NCBI RefSeq assembly: GCF_005849285.1
Contig: NZ_CP040517.1
Span: forward strand, 564,501-628,500
DNA: 64,000 nt
From: Luteithermobacter gelatinilyticus
Lineage (GTDB): Bacteria; Pseudomonadota; Alphaproteobacteria; Sphingomonadales; Emcibacteraceae
Direction: 5' to 3'
Part shown: positions 1 through 9,643 of the stretch, piece after piece
Layout: each line of letters opens with the position of its first letter
How positions within the stretch are numbered: position 1 is the stretch's first letter
Program-made: the position numbers and the translations under genes
Notes under the pieces: model-generated
The model's input: only the letters and a program-made list of their open reading frames with translations
The model's database searches: none
What the model was told of the DNA's origin: nothing

Positions 1-770
1 CAAAAAAGCGCGTTGACCAGTTGCTGGTAGAGCGGGGGCTGGCGGAAAGCCGGTCCCGCGCGCAGGCCTATATCATGGCCGGGGCCGTATTTAGCGGAAC
101 ACAAAAAATCACCAAGGCCGGACAGCAGCTTGCCGAAGATTGTGCGCTGGAAGTCAGGACAAAAGACCATCCCTGGGTCAGTCGGGGCGGTCTGAAACTT
201 GCCAAGGGGCTTGAAGAATTTTCCATTTCTCCTGAAGGGCGGATCGTGGTGGATGTAGGGGCATCCACGGGCGGGTTTACGGATGTCTGTCTGACCCACG
301 GGGCCAGAAAAGTTTATGCCGTGGATGTGGGACATGGCCAGCTTGCCTGGAAACTGCGTCAGGACGACCGGGTTGTGGTACTGGAAAAAACCAATGCCCG
401 TTATCTCAGCCGCGAACAGATCCCGGATCCGGTGGACCTGATTGTGTGTGATGCAAGTTTTATCGGCCTGCAAACAGTCCTGCCGGCAGTGCTTGCCCTG
501 GCGGCGCCGGGCTGTTTTCTGATTGCGCTGATCAAACCCCAGTTCGAGGTCGGCAAAGGCAAGGTGGGTAAGGGCGGCGTGGTGCGCGATCCGGCCCTGC
601 ACAAGGAAGTGTGTGAGCGGATCACAGGCTGGCTGCAGGGGCTTTCTGGCTGGACGGTGCTGGGGCTTACTGAAAGCCCCATCAAAGGGCCGGAAGGTAA
701 TGTGGAATTTTTGATCGCCGCCCGTTTTGACGGGATCCCGGACGGGGGCAGTGACGGAAGGGGCTCATGA
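1..770 (+). CDS. tlyA: TlyA family rRNA 2'-O-methyltransferase (5' end cut by window)
   Basis: S-adenosylmethionine-dependent RNA ribose methyltransferase of the TlyA/hemolysin A family; family members methylate 16S and/or 23S rRNA in the cytoplasm. The reading frame is open from base 3 (KKRVDQLLVERG...), so the true start is a few codons before the window; the first internal start-like codon, a TTG at 21, would delete part of the S4 domain. An S4 RNA-binding domain (RVDQLLVERGLAESRSRAQ) is followed by a Rossmann methyltransferase domain with the SAM motif DVGASTGGFTD, then VCDASFIGL and the IKPQFE motif. Its stop overlaps the next gene by ATGA (767-770), indicating translational coupling with a second RNA methyltransferase. 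The family assignment is secure; the exact rRNA target is not visible. Confidence 0.93.
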   Translation, partial: KKRVDQLLVERGLAESRSRAQAYIMAGAVFSGTQKITKAGQQLAEDCALEVRTKDHPWVSRGGLKLAKGLEEFSISPEGRIVVDVGASTGGFTDVCLTHGARKVYAVDVGHGQLAWKLRQDDRVVVLEKTNARYLSREQIPDPVDLIVCDASFIGLQTVLPAVLALAAPGCFLIALIKPQFEVGKGKVGKGGVVRDPALHKEVCERITGWLQGLSGWTVLGLTESPIKGPEGNVEFLIAARFDGIPDGGSDGRGS

Positions 771-2032
771 AAGTGACGGTGGACCATATTGGCGGCCGTG
801 GTGACGGTGTCGCCGGGCGGGAAGGGCAGGAAATTTACGTGCCCTATGCGGCGCCCGGTGATGTTCTTGACGTCACGCTGACGGGAAAACAGGCACGCAT
901 TAAGAAAATTCTGACCCCGTCTTCCCTGCGGGTGCCTCCTGTCTGCCGGCATTTTACCCGTTGTGGCGGTTGCGCCCTGCAACATGTGCAGTCTTCTGCC
1001 TATGCCCGCTGGAAGCAGGATCAGCTGCGTCTGGCGCTGTCCCGTCGGGGGTTTGGGGAGGTTGAGATTGCCGCGCCTGAGATCAGCCCAAAGGCAAGCC
1101 GTCGCCGGGCCCGCTTGCAGGCGGTAGGGCGCGGTGCGGGAAAAGCGGTGTTGGGTTTTGCGGAACGCGGCAGTCATCATCTTGTCGATCTTGAGGAATG
1201 TCCGGTCATGGTGGCGGAAATCGTTGCTCTTGTGCCGCCACTCAGGGCATTTTTGGGCCGGATTCTGGAGAAAAGACAGAAAATGGCCGTGGAAGTTACC
1301 CGGGCGGAAAATGGCCTTGATCTGGTTTTTGAGACTGCGGGGGACCCTTCATTGGAGCTGCGGATGGAAATAGCAGCCTTTGCCGAGGCGCAGGATATTG
1401 CCCGGATCAGTTGGAAGGATACCACCCTGAAACAAGGGGGGTATGAACTTCTGCTGGAACGTCGTCGACCCTATGTCCTGTTCGGGTCTGGCGCCGTGGA
1501 ACGACGGCGGGTGCTGATCCCGCCGGGCAGCTTTCTGCAAGCCACCCGGGAGGGAGAGCAGGCGCTGGTCCGGATCATGATGCAGGTTTTGCCGGAAAGC
1601 GGAAAATTGGTGGACATTTTTGCCGGAGCTGGAACATTCACAGTGCCCGCTCTTGAGCGGCTGGCGGTTCATGCGGTGGAAGGCAGCGCGGATATGGTCG
1701 AAGCGCTCAGCCGCAGCATTCATCTTCAGCCACCGGGACGGGAGTTCAGCGCCGAGCAACGGGATCTGTTCCTCCGGCCCCTGTTGCGGCACGAACTGAA
1801 AGAATATGATGTGGCGGTAATCGACCCGCCACGGGCCGGGGCGCGGGAACAGGTTATGGAATTGGCTGCATCTGATATTCCCGTGATTGTCATGATCAGC
1901 TGCAATCCCGGCACCTTTGCCCGCGACGCCCGCACACTGGTGAATGGCGGGTACCGGATGGGGGCGGTTACGCCTGTGGATCAGTTTTTATATTCGCCTC
2001 ACCTTGAAGTGGTTGCGGTCTTTTCAAAATAA
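767..2032 (+). CDS. TrmA/RlmD-family RNA (uracil-5-)-methyltransferase
   Basis: Class I SAM-dependent RNA m5U methyltransferase, 421 residues. An N-terminal TRAM-like beta-barrel (MKVTVDHIGGRGDGVAGREG) is followed by an Fe-S cluster motif CRHFTRCGGCALQH with a further Cys in LEECPVM, a SAM-binding segment LVDIFAGAGTFTVPAL, the DPPRAG motif, and the catalytic Cys in MISCNPGTFARDA. This architecture is that of RlmD/RumA, which methylates 23S rRNA, but alphaproteobacterial homologues are not well enough characterised to fix the target base, so no symbol is given. The ATG overlaps the tlyA stop by four bases, so the two form an RNA-modification operon. Confidence 0.88.
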   Translation: MKVTVDHIGGRGDGVAGREGQEIYVPYAAPGDVLDVTLTGKQARIKKILTPSSLRVPPVCRHFTRCGGCALQHVQSSAYARWKQDQLRLALSRRGFGEVEIAAPEISPKASRRRARLQAVGRGAGKAVLGFAERGSHHLVDLEECPVMVAEIVALVPPLRAFLGRILEKRQKMAVEVTRAENGLDLVFETAGDPSLELRMEIAAFAEAQDIARISWKDTTLKQGGYELLLERRRPYVLFGSGAVERRRVLIPPGSFLQATREGEQALVRIMMQVLPESGKLVDIFAGAGTFTVPALERLAVHAVEGSADMVEALSRSIHLQPPGREFSAEQRDLFLRPLLRHELKEYDVAVIDPPRAGAREQVMELAASDIPVIVMISCNPGTFARDARTLVNGGYRMGAVTPVDQFLYSPHLEVVAVFSK

Positions 2033-2298
2033 TCCCATATTTTTGCCATAACTGGCATATACCATTTTTTTTGCGAACGGCTCCCGCGGTTCACCGACTG
2101 TTAACAAAATGAGGCATATAATTCCGGGTATGCAAGGCAGAAATTTCCACAGTCTGAAAGGTCATAAGGGCCTGATCCCATAATATTAACTTTCTATTAG
2201 TAAATGGGTCAGCATTTCCGCAAGACTTGGGAGATCAAGGGTTTGGCACGGGAGTTGCTGTGTAAGGCAGCATATTTAATGTTGCAAGAGTATGTGTT

Positions 2299-2772
2299 AT
2301 GAAAGTAGAAAATTTGGCCTACCATTCCGTTGACCCGAACCAGATCCCCGATCAGGGGGCTGTGGAAACGTCCCCTCAGGACGTGCGCCCGAAAGCGCGC
2401 CCGGCGCCTGAGCCGCGAGATGTGAAGCCTCCTCTGTCGGAAGATCAACTGTCTGTTTCTCCTGTGTGGCAGCAGGTGGCGGACAGGATCACGGTGCGCC
2501 ATGCAACGCCGGTGGAAATGATTGACCTGAGCCGGACGCTCTACAACACCGGCACCATTTCCTTTGAGGATCATGTAAATCTGAGTTTCCAGCCGGAAAT
2601 CAATGCGGATGCGGATAATGATCCTGCGGCGCATGAAAAGAAGGATTTTATCGCACTTTGGGAGAAAAAACTGGAAACCGCCGTTCGTCAGGGGGCTGAC
2701 CGGGAAGAACTGGAAACCATTCAGCGCATTCAGGGCATTCTGGGGTATCTCGACAGCCTGAATCCTGAATAA
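2299..2772 (+). CDS. Hypothetical protein, 157 aa
   Basis: I do not recognise this family. The protein is soluble, with a Pro-rich, probably disordered first third (about residues 10-55) and a compact C-terminal part that looks helical (WEKKLETAVRQGADREELETIQRIQ). No signal peptide, membrane segment, Cys pair or catalytic motif is visible. The ATG is preceded only by a weak GCAAGAG. It stands alone, 266 bp after the methyltransferase and before a repeat-rich spacer. Codon use matches its neighbours, which supports a real gene. Confidence 0.6.
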   Translation: MKVENLAYHSVDPNQIPDQGAVETSPQDVRPKARPAPEPRDVKPPLSEDQLSVSPVWQQVADRITVRHATPVEMIDLSRTLYNTGTISFEDHVNLSFQPEINADADNDPAAHEKKDFIALWEKKLETAVRQGADREELETIQRIQGILGYLDSLNPE

Positions 2773-3165
2773 TGACGGCTGATAGAGGGGCCGGCGATCC
2801 ATAATATTATATGGCCATAATATTATATGGATGGCGTCGTCGCTAAGGCGTTTCGCCATGACGACAAAGAGCACAATGTCATGCGACCTCCCGAAGCCCC
2901 CGTCCGTCGCTCCCGCGCAGGCGGGAGCCCAGTGTTCGTTAAAAGCCCCTCCCAAAAACCGGGGGGACGCTTTCGGTGAGGGGCTGGATTGCCGCCTTCG
3001 CGGCAATGACGAAAGAGAAGCGGCAATGACGGTGAAGCTGTGCCGTCACCGTGCCCCCCGAAAGGGGGTGTGGCGCTCCATGGAACTGTGGATGGCGTCG
3101 TCGCTAAGGCGTTTCGCCATGACGACAAAAACAACGCATCGCGATCCAGAAAAGCCGGATCAGGT
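2773..3165. repeat. Intergenic mosaic of dispersed repeats
   Basis: A 393-bp gene-free stretch. It holds a tandem 16-bp unit CCATAATATTATATGG (2799-2814 and 2815-2830), then two identical 40-bp direct repeats at 2829-2868 and 3090-3129 (core GTCGTCGCTAAGGCGTTTCG). Between them lie two other commonplace palindromic repeats: one with GCTCCCGCGCAGGCGGGAGC (about 2909-2928) and one with TTGCCGCCTTCGCGGCAATG (about 2990-3009). Short ORFs here are translations of the repeats, not genes. Confidence 0.8.
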
Positions 3166-4242
3166 CTATTCCCCGCATTGGGCGCGGTGGCGCATCTTGT
3201 GATCGGCCAGCACGCAGGCCATCATCGCTTCGCCCACCGGGACGGCGCGAATGCCGACACAGGGATCATGTCGGCCCTTGGTGACGATTTCGGTTTCACG
3301 GCCGTGGCGGTCTATGGTTCGGCGCGGGGTGAGGATGGAGCTGGTGGGTTTGACGGCAAATCGCACCACGATGTCCTCGCCTGTGGAAATTCCGCCCAAA
3401 ATGCCGCCGGCATGATTGCTGTGAAAGGCGGGATACCCGTCCTCATCCATATACATTTCGTCGGCATTTTCTTCGCCACTGAGACGGGCGGCATTCATGC
3501 CTTCGCCGATTTCCACGCCCTTGACGGCATTGATGGTCATCATGGCATTGGCCAACTCGCTGTCCAGCTTGCCATAAACCGGGGCGCCCAGGCCGGCGGG
3601 CACGCCCATGGCGCGGACCTCTATCACCGCGCCGATGGAACTGCCCTTCTTGCGGATTCCGTCAAGGTATTTTTCCCACACCGGCACCATTTCCGCATCC
3701 GGGCACCAGAAGGGATTGCGGTCCACCTCGTCCCAGTCCCAGTTGTCGCGGTTGATTTTATGATCGCCGATCTGGACCAGCGCGCCCTTGATCTGTATGC
3801 CGACTCCCAGCACCTTGCGCGCCAGGGCGCCTGCGGCCACCCGTGAGGCGGTTTCCCGGGCCGAGGAGCGCCCGCCGCCCCGATAGTCGCGAATGCCGTA
3901 TTTTTCCATATAGGTGTAATCGGCGTGTCCTGGACGGAACTTGTCCTTGATGTCGCCATAATCCTTGGACCGCTGGTCCATATTTTCGATCATCAGACAG
4001 ACCGGCGTGCCGGTGGTCATCCCTTCAAACACTCCGGACAGGATTTTGACCTTGTCTGGTTCCTTGCGCTGGGTGGTAAAGCGGGTCTGGCCTGGTTTAC
4101 GTTTGTCCAGAAAATGCTGGATGTCTTCTTCGCAAAGCGGTAGGCGCGGGGGCATACCGTCCACCACACAGCCAATGGCCGGGCCGTGGCTTTCGCCCCA
4201 GGTTGTGACACGAAACAGATGACCAAAGCTGTTATGTGACAT
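3166..4242 (-). CDS. aroC: Chorismate synthase
   Basis: Converts 5-enolpyruvylshikimate-3-phosphate to chorismate, the last common step to aromatic amino acids, using reduced FMN. At 358 residues it is the usual length. Family signatures include the N-terminal [19 protein letters not shown], the central [20 protein letters not shown] and the C-terminal [13 protein letters not shown] with [13 protein letters not shown]. The start ATG overlaps the fabI stop by one base (TAATG at 4240-4244), so it is translated as the second gene of a fabI-aroC unit. Downstream is the repeat-rich spacer; no clear terminator was seen. Confidence 0.97.
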   Translation of the reverse strand: MSHNSFGHLFRVTTWGESHGPAIGCVVDGMPPRLPLCEEDIQHFLDKRKPGQTRFTTQRKEPDKVKILSGVFEGMTTGTPVCLMIENMDQRSKDYGDIKDKFRPGHADYTYMEKYGIRDYRGGGRSSARETASRVAAGALARKVLGVGIQIKGALVQIGDHKINRDNWDWDEVDRNPFWCPDAEMVPVWEKYLDGIRKKGSSIGAVIEVRAMGVPAGLGAPVYGKLDSELANAMMTINAVKGVEIGEGMNAARLSGEENADEMYMDEDGYPAFHSNHAGGILGGISTGEDIVVRFAVKPTSSILTPRRTIDRHGRETEIVTKGRHDPCVGIRAVPVGEAMMACVLADHKMRHRAQCGE

Positions 4243-5063
4243 TAGTCGTCCTTGTTCAGGGTCAGATCCGGCGCGTCTTCGCGCTTCATACCCATAATGT
4301 TATACCCGCAGTCCACATGATGATTTTCGCCGGTCACGGCGCTGGCCAGGTCGCTGAGCAGATAAAGCCCGGCATTCCCCACCTCTTCAATGGTAACGTT
4401 GCGGCCCAACGGGGAATTCAGTTCATTCCATTTCAGGATATAACGAAAATCCCCGATACCGGAAGCGGCCAGGGTCTTGATCGGGCCGGCGGAAATGCTG
4501 TTGACCCGGATGCCTTTGGACCCCAGGTCGCGCGCCATATATTTGACGCTGGCTTCAAGGGCGGCTTTGGCCACCCCCATGACATTGTAATGTGGCAGGA
4601 CTTTTTCGGCACCGTAATAGCTGAGCGTGAGCAGGCTGCCGCCATTGGTCATGAGTTTTTCAGCCCGTTGGGCGATGGCGGTAAAGCTGTAACAGGAAAT
4701 GCTCAGGCTTCTGGCGAAATTATCCGGGGTGGTGTCCACATAGCGGCCCTTGAGTTCTTCCTTGTCCGAATAGGCAATGGCATGTACCACAAAATCCAGT
4801 TCGCCCCATTTTTCGCCAAGCGTATTGAACACCTCGTCAATGGACGCGGCGTCGGTGACATCACACGGCAAAACAATGTCTGACCCGACACTTTCCGCCA
4901 GCGGGCGCACCCGCCGCTCCAGGGCCTCGCCCTGATAGGTAAAAGCCAGTTCCGCGCCCTGTTCATAGGCTTTCTGGGCAATTCCCCAGGCAATAGAGCG
5001 ATTGTTGGCCACCCCCATGATCACGCCCTTTTTTCCGGCGAGAAGTCCCGTTTTTTCTGTCAT
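4242..5063 (-). CDS. fabI: Enoyl-[acyl-carrier-protein] reductase (NADH), FabI type
   Basis: Catalyses the last reduction of each cycle of type II fatty-acid synthesis. It is 273 residues long, with the divergent glycine motif of FabI ([13 protein letters not shown]) and the Y-x6-K catalytic pair in [15 protein letters not shown]. The downstream [11 protein letters not shown] and the substrate-binding loop GIGDFRYI are also typical. The gene begins the fabI-aroC pair. Upstream, 5064-5180 is a short AT-rich spacer separating it from the YihY gene. Confidence 0.96.
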   Translation of the reverse strand: MTEKTGLLAGKKGVIMGVANNRSIAWGIAQKAYEQGAELAFTYQGEALERRVRPLAESVGSDIVLPCDVTDAASIDEVFNTLGEKWGELDFVVHAIAYSDKEELKGRYVDTTPDNFARSLSISCYSFTAIAQRAEKLMTNGGSLLTLSYYGAEKVLPHYNVMGVAKAALEASVKYMARDLGSKGIRVNSISAGPIKTLAASGIGDFRYILKWNELNSPLGRNVTIEEVGNAGLYLLSDLASAVTGENHHVDCGYNIMGMKREDAPDLTLNKDD

Positions 5064-5180
5064 GATCCTTCCTTACAGTGCTTTACCATAATACAAGCGA
5101 TGCATCCTACACGTTCACCATAATTAATCAATCTTTGAACGATAATTCTCTGAACGATATCTCAGGGCGCCTCATGCGGG

Positions 5181-6068
5181 TTATTGTCGGGAAACCTGTT
5201 GGTTCTGCTTCCTGATCCGTTTGTGATACAGCGCCGCGTTGATTTCCGCTCCCAGGATAAAAGCAGCGCTGATAAAATAAAAAAACATCAGGGCGATGAT
5301 CGCGCCGGCGAGGCTGCCATAGGTCACGTCATAGCGGGCAAAATGTTTCAGGTAAAGAGAAAAAGAACTGCCGATCCCCATCCACAGGATGAGCGCCGCC
5401 AGCGCCCCCGGCGCGAGTGGCGGACGGATTTTCAGCCGTCGTGGCCGGAGCACGTAATAGACCAGGCACAGCGCACCGAAAACCAGCGTGATGCTGAGGG
5501 TAAAGCGCACCGCGTTCCAGATCAGTTTCCAGTCGGTATCGACGGGGATGTAACTGATGATGATGTTCCAGGCGACGGGGCCCAGAACCAGTATGGACAT
5601 GCCGACAATAATGCCGCTGGCCGACAATATCACAAGCAGAAGCCCCTCCGCCCGGCGGCGGATATAGGGGCGACGGGTGACCGAGGCAAAGGAGCGCACA
5701 ATTGCCAGTCGCGCCGCATCAATGGCCGAGGCACTGACCCAGATGGCGCCCAGAATACTGAAGGTCATGATACTGCCGCTGGTGGTTTGGATCATCTTTT
5801 CGATAGGGGCTCTCAGCACCCTTACCACATCCGGCGGGATATTATTGAACAGAATTTCGAGCGCCTCATGTCCCGCCTCGCTCTGGCCGAAAAATCCGGC
5901 GAGCGAGACCAGGAAGATAATGAACGGAAACAGAGCTAGCAGCGTGAGAAAAGCCAAATAGCCGGCCATCACCATCCCGTCATGCCGGTTAAAATTGATG
6001 ACCGCCTCAACCAGAAAGCTGACACGGTCATAATACGGCCTGAGGGTCTGTTTCACGCGTTCGATCAT
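5181..6068 (-). CDS. YihY/BrkB-family inner-membrane protein
   Basis: Integral membrane protein of 295 residues. About six hydrophobic segments are visible, including YLAFLTLLALFPFIIFLVSLAG, ILGAIWVSASAIDAARLAIV and GALAALILWMGIGSSFSLYL, with the family's conserved GAIIALMFFYFISAAFILGAEINA near the C-terminus. Older annotations call this family ribonuclease BN, which was later shown to be a misassignment; the function is unknown. The start overlaps the stop of the DnaJ-like gene by ATGA (6065-6068), so the two are co-translated. Confidence 0.9.
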   Translation of the reverse strand: MIERVKQTLRPYYDRVSFLVEAVINFNRHDGMVMAGYLAFLTLLALFPFIIFLVSLAGFFGQSEAGHEALEILFNNIPPDVVRVLRAPIEKMIQTTSGSIMTFSILGAIWVSASAIDAARLAIVRSFASVTRRPYIRRRAEGLLLVILSASGIIVGMSILVLGPVAWNIIISYIPVDTDWKLIWNAVRFTLSITLVFGALCLVYYVLRPRRLKIRPPLAPGALAALILWMGIGSSFSLYLKHFARYDVTYGSLAGAIIALMFFYFISAAFILGAEINAALYHKRIRKQNQQVSRQ

Positions 6069-6961
6069 TTCAGTTTTGATCGTACTTCATAATTTTTGCC
6101 CTTGCCCCATTTTTTGATGGCGTCTTGCAGTTCGCTATCAATTTTGTCCGGCAGTACAATCATCACCTTTACATACTGATCTCCCTTCTGCCCGGTTTTG
6201 CTGTCCTGTGCGCCCTTGCCTTTCAGGCGCAGGACTTTGCCGGAACTGGTGCCGGGGGGAATGTTGAGCGACACGGAGCCGTCAATGGTCGGCACCGTGA
6301 CCTTGCCGCCAAGCACCGCTTCGTGCAAGGTGATGGGCAGATCGAGGTGGATATCATTGCCCTGTCGCGTGAAATAGGGGTGGGGCGTGATGTGTATTTC
6401 CACAAGCGCGTCCCCCGCCGGGCCACCGGCAATTCCAGGGCCGCCCTGTCCTTTCAGGCGAATTTGCTGCCCTTCCTTCACATTGGGAGGAATGGTCACA
6501 TTCAGGGTTTTGTTGTTTTCCAGGGTGAGTCTTTTCTTGCTGCCCTTAACGGCATCAAGAAAGTCGATGTTCACCCGGTAAATGCGGTCGTTGCCTTTTT
6601 GGGGGCGCGGGCCGCGCCGGCCACGCATCCCGCCTCCGAAAAAGGTGGAAAAAATTTCTTCCGGATCGAAACTATCTCCAAACGGGCTGAAGCCGCCGGT
6701 TTCTGCACCGGCGTGCTGATACCGGGCAAAACCTTTTTCGGAACCGTCGGCGTTGATTTCGCCGCGGTCATACCGGGCCCGCATTTCCTTGTTGCTGAGC
6801 AAGGCATAGGCCGCCGAAACCTCCTTGAATTTTTCGGCGACTTTTTCATCTCCGGGGTTGGCGTCGGGATGTAGTTCCTTGGCCAGCTTGCGATAGGCTT
6901 TTTTGATTTCCGCGTCGCTGGCCGTTTTGGAGAGGCCTAGGACACTGTATGGATCTCTCAT
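6065..6961 (-). CDS. DnaJ-class co-chaperone (CbpA-like, no zinc finger)
   Basis: Hsp70 co-chaperone of 298 residues. An N-terminal J domain (DPYSVLGLSKTASDAEIKKAY, with HPD at LHPDANPGDEK) is followed by a Gly/Phe-rich linker with FSPFGDSFDPEEIFSTFFGGG, then two DnaJ C-terminal beta domains. The four CxxCxGxG zinc repeats of true DnaJ are absent, so it is CbpA-like rather than DnaJ. It is the first gene of a two-gene unit with the YihY protein. Confidence 0.93.
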   Translation of the reverse strand: MRDPYSVLGLSKTASDAEIKKAYRKLAKELHPDANPGDEKVAEKFKEVSAAYALLSNKEMRARYDRGEINADGSEKGFARYQHAGAETGGFSPFGDSFDPEEIFSTFFGGGMRGRRGPRPQKGNDRIYRVNIDFLDAVKGSKKRLTLENNKTLNVTIPPNVKEGQQIRLKGQGGPGIAGGPAGDALVEIHITPHPYFTRQGNDIHLDLPITLHEAVLGGKVTVPTIDGSVSLNIPPGTSSGKVLRLKGKGAQDSKTGQKGDQYVKVMIVLPDKIDSELQDAIKKWGKGKNYEVRSKLK

Positions 6962-7043
6962 CGTGAATTAATCACCCTCATCAATAAATGAACTCTGCCA
7001 TCTATAGCACTTAACAGTCATTCGTTGATGATTTATTTAGGGA

Positions 7044-7520
7044 TTAATTGATGATTTTCCAAGTCCCGTCCGGTTGACGGCAGGCGGTGCCATAGGCGGT
7101 TTCGGTTTTACCACCCACGGTGATGGTCTGCTGATACTCCCGGCAATATTTGCCAGGTTCGGGTTCATAGGCCGGTTGCGGGGTGACAGAACCGTAATTG
7201 CCGCTGTCCGGATTATGCCAGGTGACCTGCTCGCCGGAGCGACCGGTTTCAAGCGCGGTCTGCGCGGTCTGGCGCATCCTCAGGCGGTCGGCTTCATCCA
7301 GGCTTTTGCCGATTTCACTGCCGACCACGGCACCAGCCATGGCCCCTACGGCAATGGCGAAAGCCTTGCCGCCGCCGTCACCGCCTACGCTGTTCCCAAG
7401 AAGGCCGCCGACAACCGCCCCGATGGCGGCGCCGCTTTGCTGTTTGGATTCACAAGCGGCCAGAGAGAGGGAAAGCGCCGCAATCAGGCCTGCGGTCATA
7501 AAACCTTTTGAGATTTGCAT
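7044..7520 (-). CDS. Glycine-zipper lipoprotein, 17 kDa surface antigen family
   Basis: Probable outer-membrane lipoprotein related to the rickettsial 17 kDa antigen. The start used here (MQISKGFM) has an AAGGGG ribosome site six bases upstream; an ATG 18 bases earlier has none. The signal peptide ends in a lipobox LSLAAC, so Cys is the lipidated residue. A glycine zipper follows (GAAIGAVVGGLLGNSVGGDG... AVGAMAGAVVGSEIG). The C-terminal domain carries two Cys (KYCREYQ, GTACRQPDG) and ends in WKIIN. Such proteins are thought to stabilise the envelope; the exact role is unknown. Confidence 0.87.
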   Translation of the reverse strand: MQISKGFMTAGLIAALSLSLAACESKQQSGAAIGAVVGGLLGNSVGGDGGGKAFAIAVGAMAGAVVGSEIGKSLDEADRLRMRQTAQTALETGRSGEQVTWHNPDSGNYGSVTPQPAYEPEPGKYCREYQQTITVGGKTETAYGTACRQPDGTWKIIN

Positions 7521-7640
7521 GATAAACCCCTTAACCATAACAAATTAAAAAAACATCCCAGTAAAACCACGTCGTTGTCAAACGGTAGTCCCTGAACTAT
7601 ATATTAATCCATTCATTTTAAAAATCAGTTTGGCAAATTT

Positions 7641-8231
7641 ATGGCGCAGTTAACAGATCAGAACCCTCTGGACCTTTTTGCAAAATGGTTTGAAGAGGCC
7701 AACAAAAACGAAGACCTGGCCGAGGCGATGGCATTGGCGACCGCCGACAGCCGGGGGACTCCTTCCGTCCGTATGGTATTGCTCAAATCCTTCGGGCCCG
7801 AGGGGTTTGTTTTTTATACCAATCTGGAGAGCAGAAAAGGCCGCGAAATCCGGGAAAATCCCCGGGCGGCGCTGTGTCTGCACTGGAAAAGCCTGAAACG
7901 TCAGGTGCGTATCGAGGGGCCGCTGGAACAGGTCCCGGACGAGGTGGCGGATGCCTATTTCGCCAGCCGGCCCCGGGACAGCCGTATCGGCACCTGGGCC
8001 TCGAAACAGAGTCGGCCCATGGAAGGCCGTTTTGAGTTCGAGACGGCAATTGCCAAATATGCCGCCAAATACGCCTTCGGAGATATTCCGCGTCCGCCCT
8101 TTTGGTCGGGATTCTATGTTCGGCCGGAAATGATCGAATTCTGGGAAGAGCGGGCGTTTCGCCTTCATGACCGGTCGCTGTTCCGCCGGCAGGAGGACGG
8201 GAACTGGACTCTGGAGAAACTCTATCCCTGA
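7641..8231 (+). CDS. pdxH: Pyridoxamine 5'-phosphate oxidase
   Basis: FMN enzyme that oxidises pyridoxamine or pyridoxine 5'-phosphate to pyridoxal 5'-phosphate. It is 196 residues long and matches the family throughout: [52 protein letters not shown] and a C-terminal region with [14 protein letters not shown]. The gene is monocistronic or leads into the cation transporter 66 bp downstream. The family is secure. Confidence 0.96.
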   Translation: MAQLTDQNPLDLFAKWFEEANKNEDLAEAMALATADSRGTPSVRMVLLKSFGPEGFVFYTNLESRKGREIRENPRAALCLHWKSLKRQVRIEGPLEQVPDEVADAYFASRPRDSRIGTWASKQSRPMEGRFEFETAIAKYAAKYAFGDIPRPPFWSGFYVRPEMIEFWEERAFRLHDRSLFRRQEDGNWTLEKLYP

Positions 8232-8297
8232 ACCGGTCGGAAACCACACTTGATCCGGCCTGACCCCCACTTTAAACCCGCAAAAATTGGATGGCTG

Positions 8298-9239
8298 ATG
8301 CTCATGGGGCATGAACTCACAGAAAAACAACAGAATTCCGATCTGATGCTCAAGGCCGCGCGGGCGTCCCTGCTGGTCGCCCTGTGCCTGATTGGCGCGA
8401 AGACCTGGGCCTGGATGGCCAGCGGATCCGTAGCGCTGCTGGGATCTCTGGTGGACAGCATCATGGACCTGCTGGCCTCGACCGTAAATTTTGTTGCCGT
8501 GCGTTTTGCGATTGCCCCTGCTGATGAAGACCATCGCTTCGGCCACGGCAAGGCAGAAGCGATTGCCGGATTATTACAGGCGGTGGTGGTGACCCTGTCG
8601 GCTCTGCTGCTGATGGCGGAGGCGGTCAGACATTTGATGACGCCGGAACCGCTGCGCAACACGCCATTGGGCATTGCGGTGATTGTTTTTTCAATTGGAT
8701 TGACCTTTTTATTGGTGGCGTATCAGCGGCATGTGGTGCGTAAAACCAATTCGGTCGCCATCTCTGCCGACAGCCTGCATTATGCCGGGGACTTGTTGAT
8801 GAATGTGGCGGTACTGGTGGCGCTGGCCCTTGGGGGGTATCTGGGCTGGCGTTATGCAGATCCCCTGTTCGGTCTGGGGATTGGCCTGTATCTGCTGTAT
8901 AATGTGTATCTCATTGCCCGCAACAGCATCAATATCCTGATGGACCGGGAAATGGAGGAAGAGGAGCGGGAAAAAATCATTCGCATTGTCCAGGCCCATG
9001 ACGAGGTGAAAGGGCTGCATGACATGAAAACCCGCCGGACAGGCCTGGAAGTCTTTATCCAGTTTCACATTGAACTGGAAAGCGATATTTCCCTCAAAGA
9101 GGCCCATAACATCTGTGACGAGGTAGAGGCGGAACTGAAAGAAGAATTTCCGATGGCGGAAATCATTATTCATGCGGACCCGGAAGATGCGGTTGAGGAG
9201 GAAAATGTGCAGTTTACTGAACCGGAGGTGGCAACGTGA
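8298..9239 (+). CDS. Cation diffusion facilitator (FieF-like metal efflux)
   Basis: Inner-membrane divalent metal/proton antiporter of the CDF family. Six transmembrane helices are predicted. The metal-site residues are in TM2 (LVDSIMDLLAS) and TM5 (HYAGDLLMN), and a cytoplasmic C-terminal domain carries HDEVKGLHDMKTRR. The frame is open upstream to a TTG at 8250, but the two ATGs at 8298 and 8304 are more likely starts; the ribosome site is weak (GGATGG), so the choice between them is uncertain. The last four bases overlap the next gene (GTGA). The metal specificity cannot be read from the sequence. Confidence 0.9.
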   Translation: MLMGHELTEKQQNSDLMLKAARASLLVALCLIGAKTWAWMASGSVALLGSLVDSIMDLLASTVNFVAVRFAIAPADEDHRFGHGKAEAIAGLLQAVVVTLSALLLMAEAVRHLMTPEPLRNTPLGIAVIVFSIGLTFLLVAYQRHVVRKTNSVAISADSLHYAGDLLMNVAVLVALALGGYLGWRYADPLFGLGIGLYLLYNVYLIARNSINILMDREMEEEEREKIIRIVQAHDEVKGLHDMKTRRTGLEVFIQFHIELESDISLKEAHNICDEVEAELKEEFPMAEIIIHADPEDAVEEENVQFTEPEVAT

Positions 9240-9592
9240 TAACCGTTTACGGCATTAAAAACTGCGACACTGTCAAAAAAGCGCTGAAATGGCTTGAGGC
9301 GGAGGGTGTGGCCCATCAGTTTCATGATTACCGCAAGGATGGCTTGGACCGGCAGAGACTTGCCGGATGGGTTCGGGAACTGGGCTGGGAGGTCCTGCTG
9401 AACCGTCGGGGAACCACCTGGCGCAAGCTGCCGGATGAGGTGCGGGGCCCTCTTGACGAAGCCGCTGCAATCGCGTTGATGCTGGAGCATCCGGCCCTGA
9501 TCAAGCGGCCTTTGTTTGACTTGGGGACACAACGCCGGGTAGGATTTACGGCAAAAGACCAGGATGACTTGAAAAAGCTGCTGGCCGCATAG
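9236..9592 (+). CDS. ArsC/Spx-family reductase (YffB-like)
   Basis: Small thioredoxin-fold protein of 118 residues in the ArsC family. A single N-terminal Cys lies in YGIKNCDTVKKA, followed by the family's LNRRGTTWRKL and ALIKRPLFD. There is no evidence that it reduces arsenate: no arsenic genes are nearby, and YffB-type members have other or unknown redox roles. It starts with GTG inside the end of the cation transporter gene, so it is co-translated with it. Confidence 0.88.
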   Translation: MITVYGIKNCDTVKKALKWLEAEGVAHQFHDYRKDGLDRQRLAGWVRELGWEVLLNRRGTTWRKLPDEVRGPLDEAAAIALMLEHPALIKRPLFDLGTQRRVGFTAKDQDDLKKLLAA

Positions 9593-9643
9593 AGGCGGCG
9601 GGCAGGCCAGCCCGGGCGATGTCGCCCCAACAGGAATGGACAG

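Noticed and set aside
401-1180. Long minus-strand ORF across tlyA and the m5U methyltransferase gene
   Set aside because: It is antisense to two clear genes, rich in Pro/Arg/Ser, with no family resemblance; a high-GC shadow frame.
2831-3202. Small ORFs in the spacer before aroC
   Set aside because: They are translations of dispersed repeats and overlap the aroC end.
3040-3846. 268-codon plus-strand ORF opposite aroC
   Set aside because: Antisense to a complete chorismate synthase; no ribosome site or recognisable domain.
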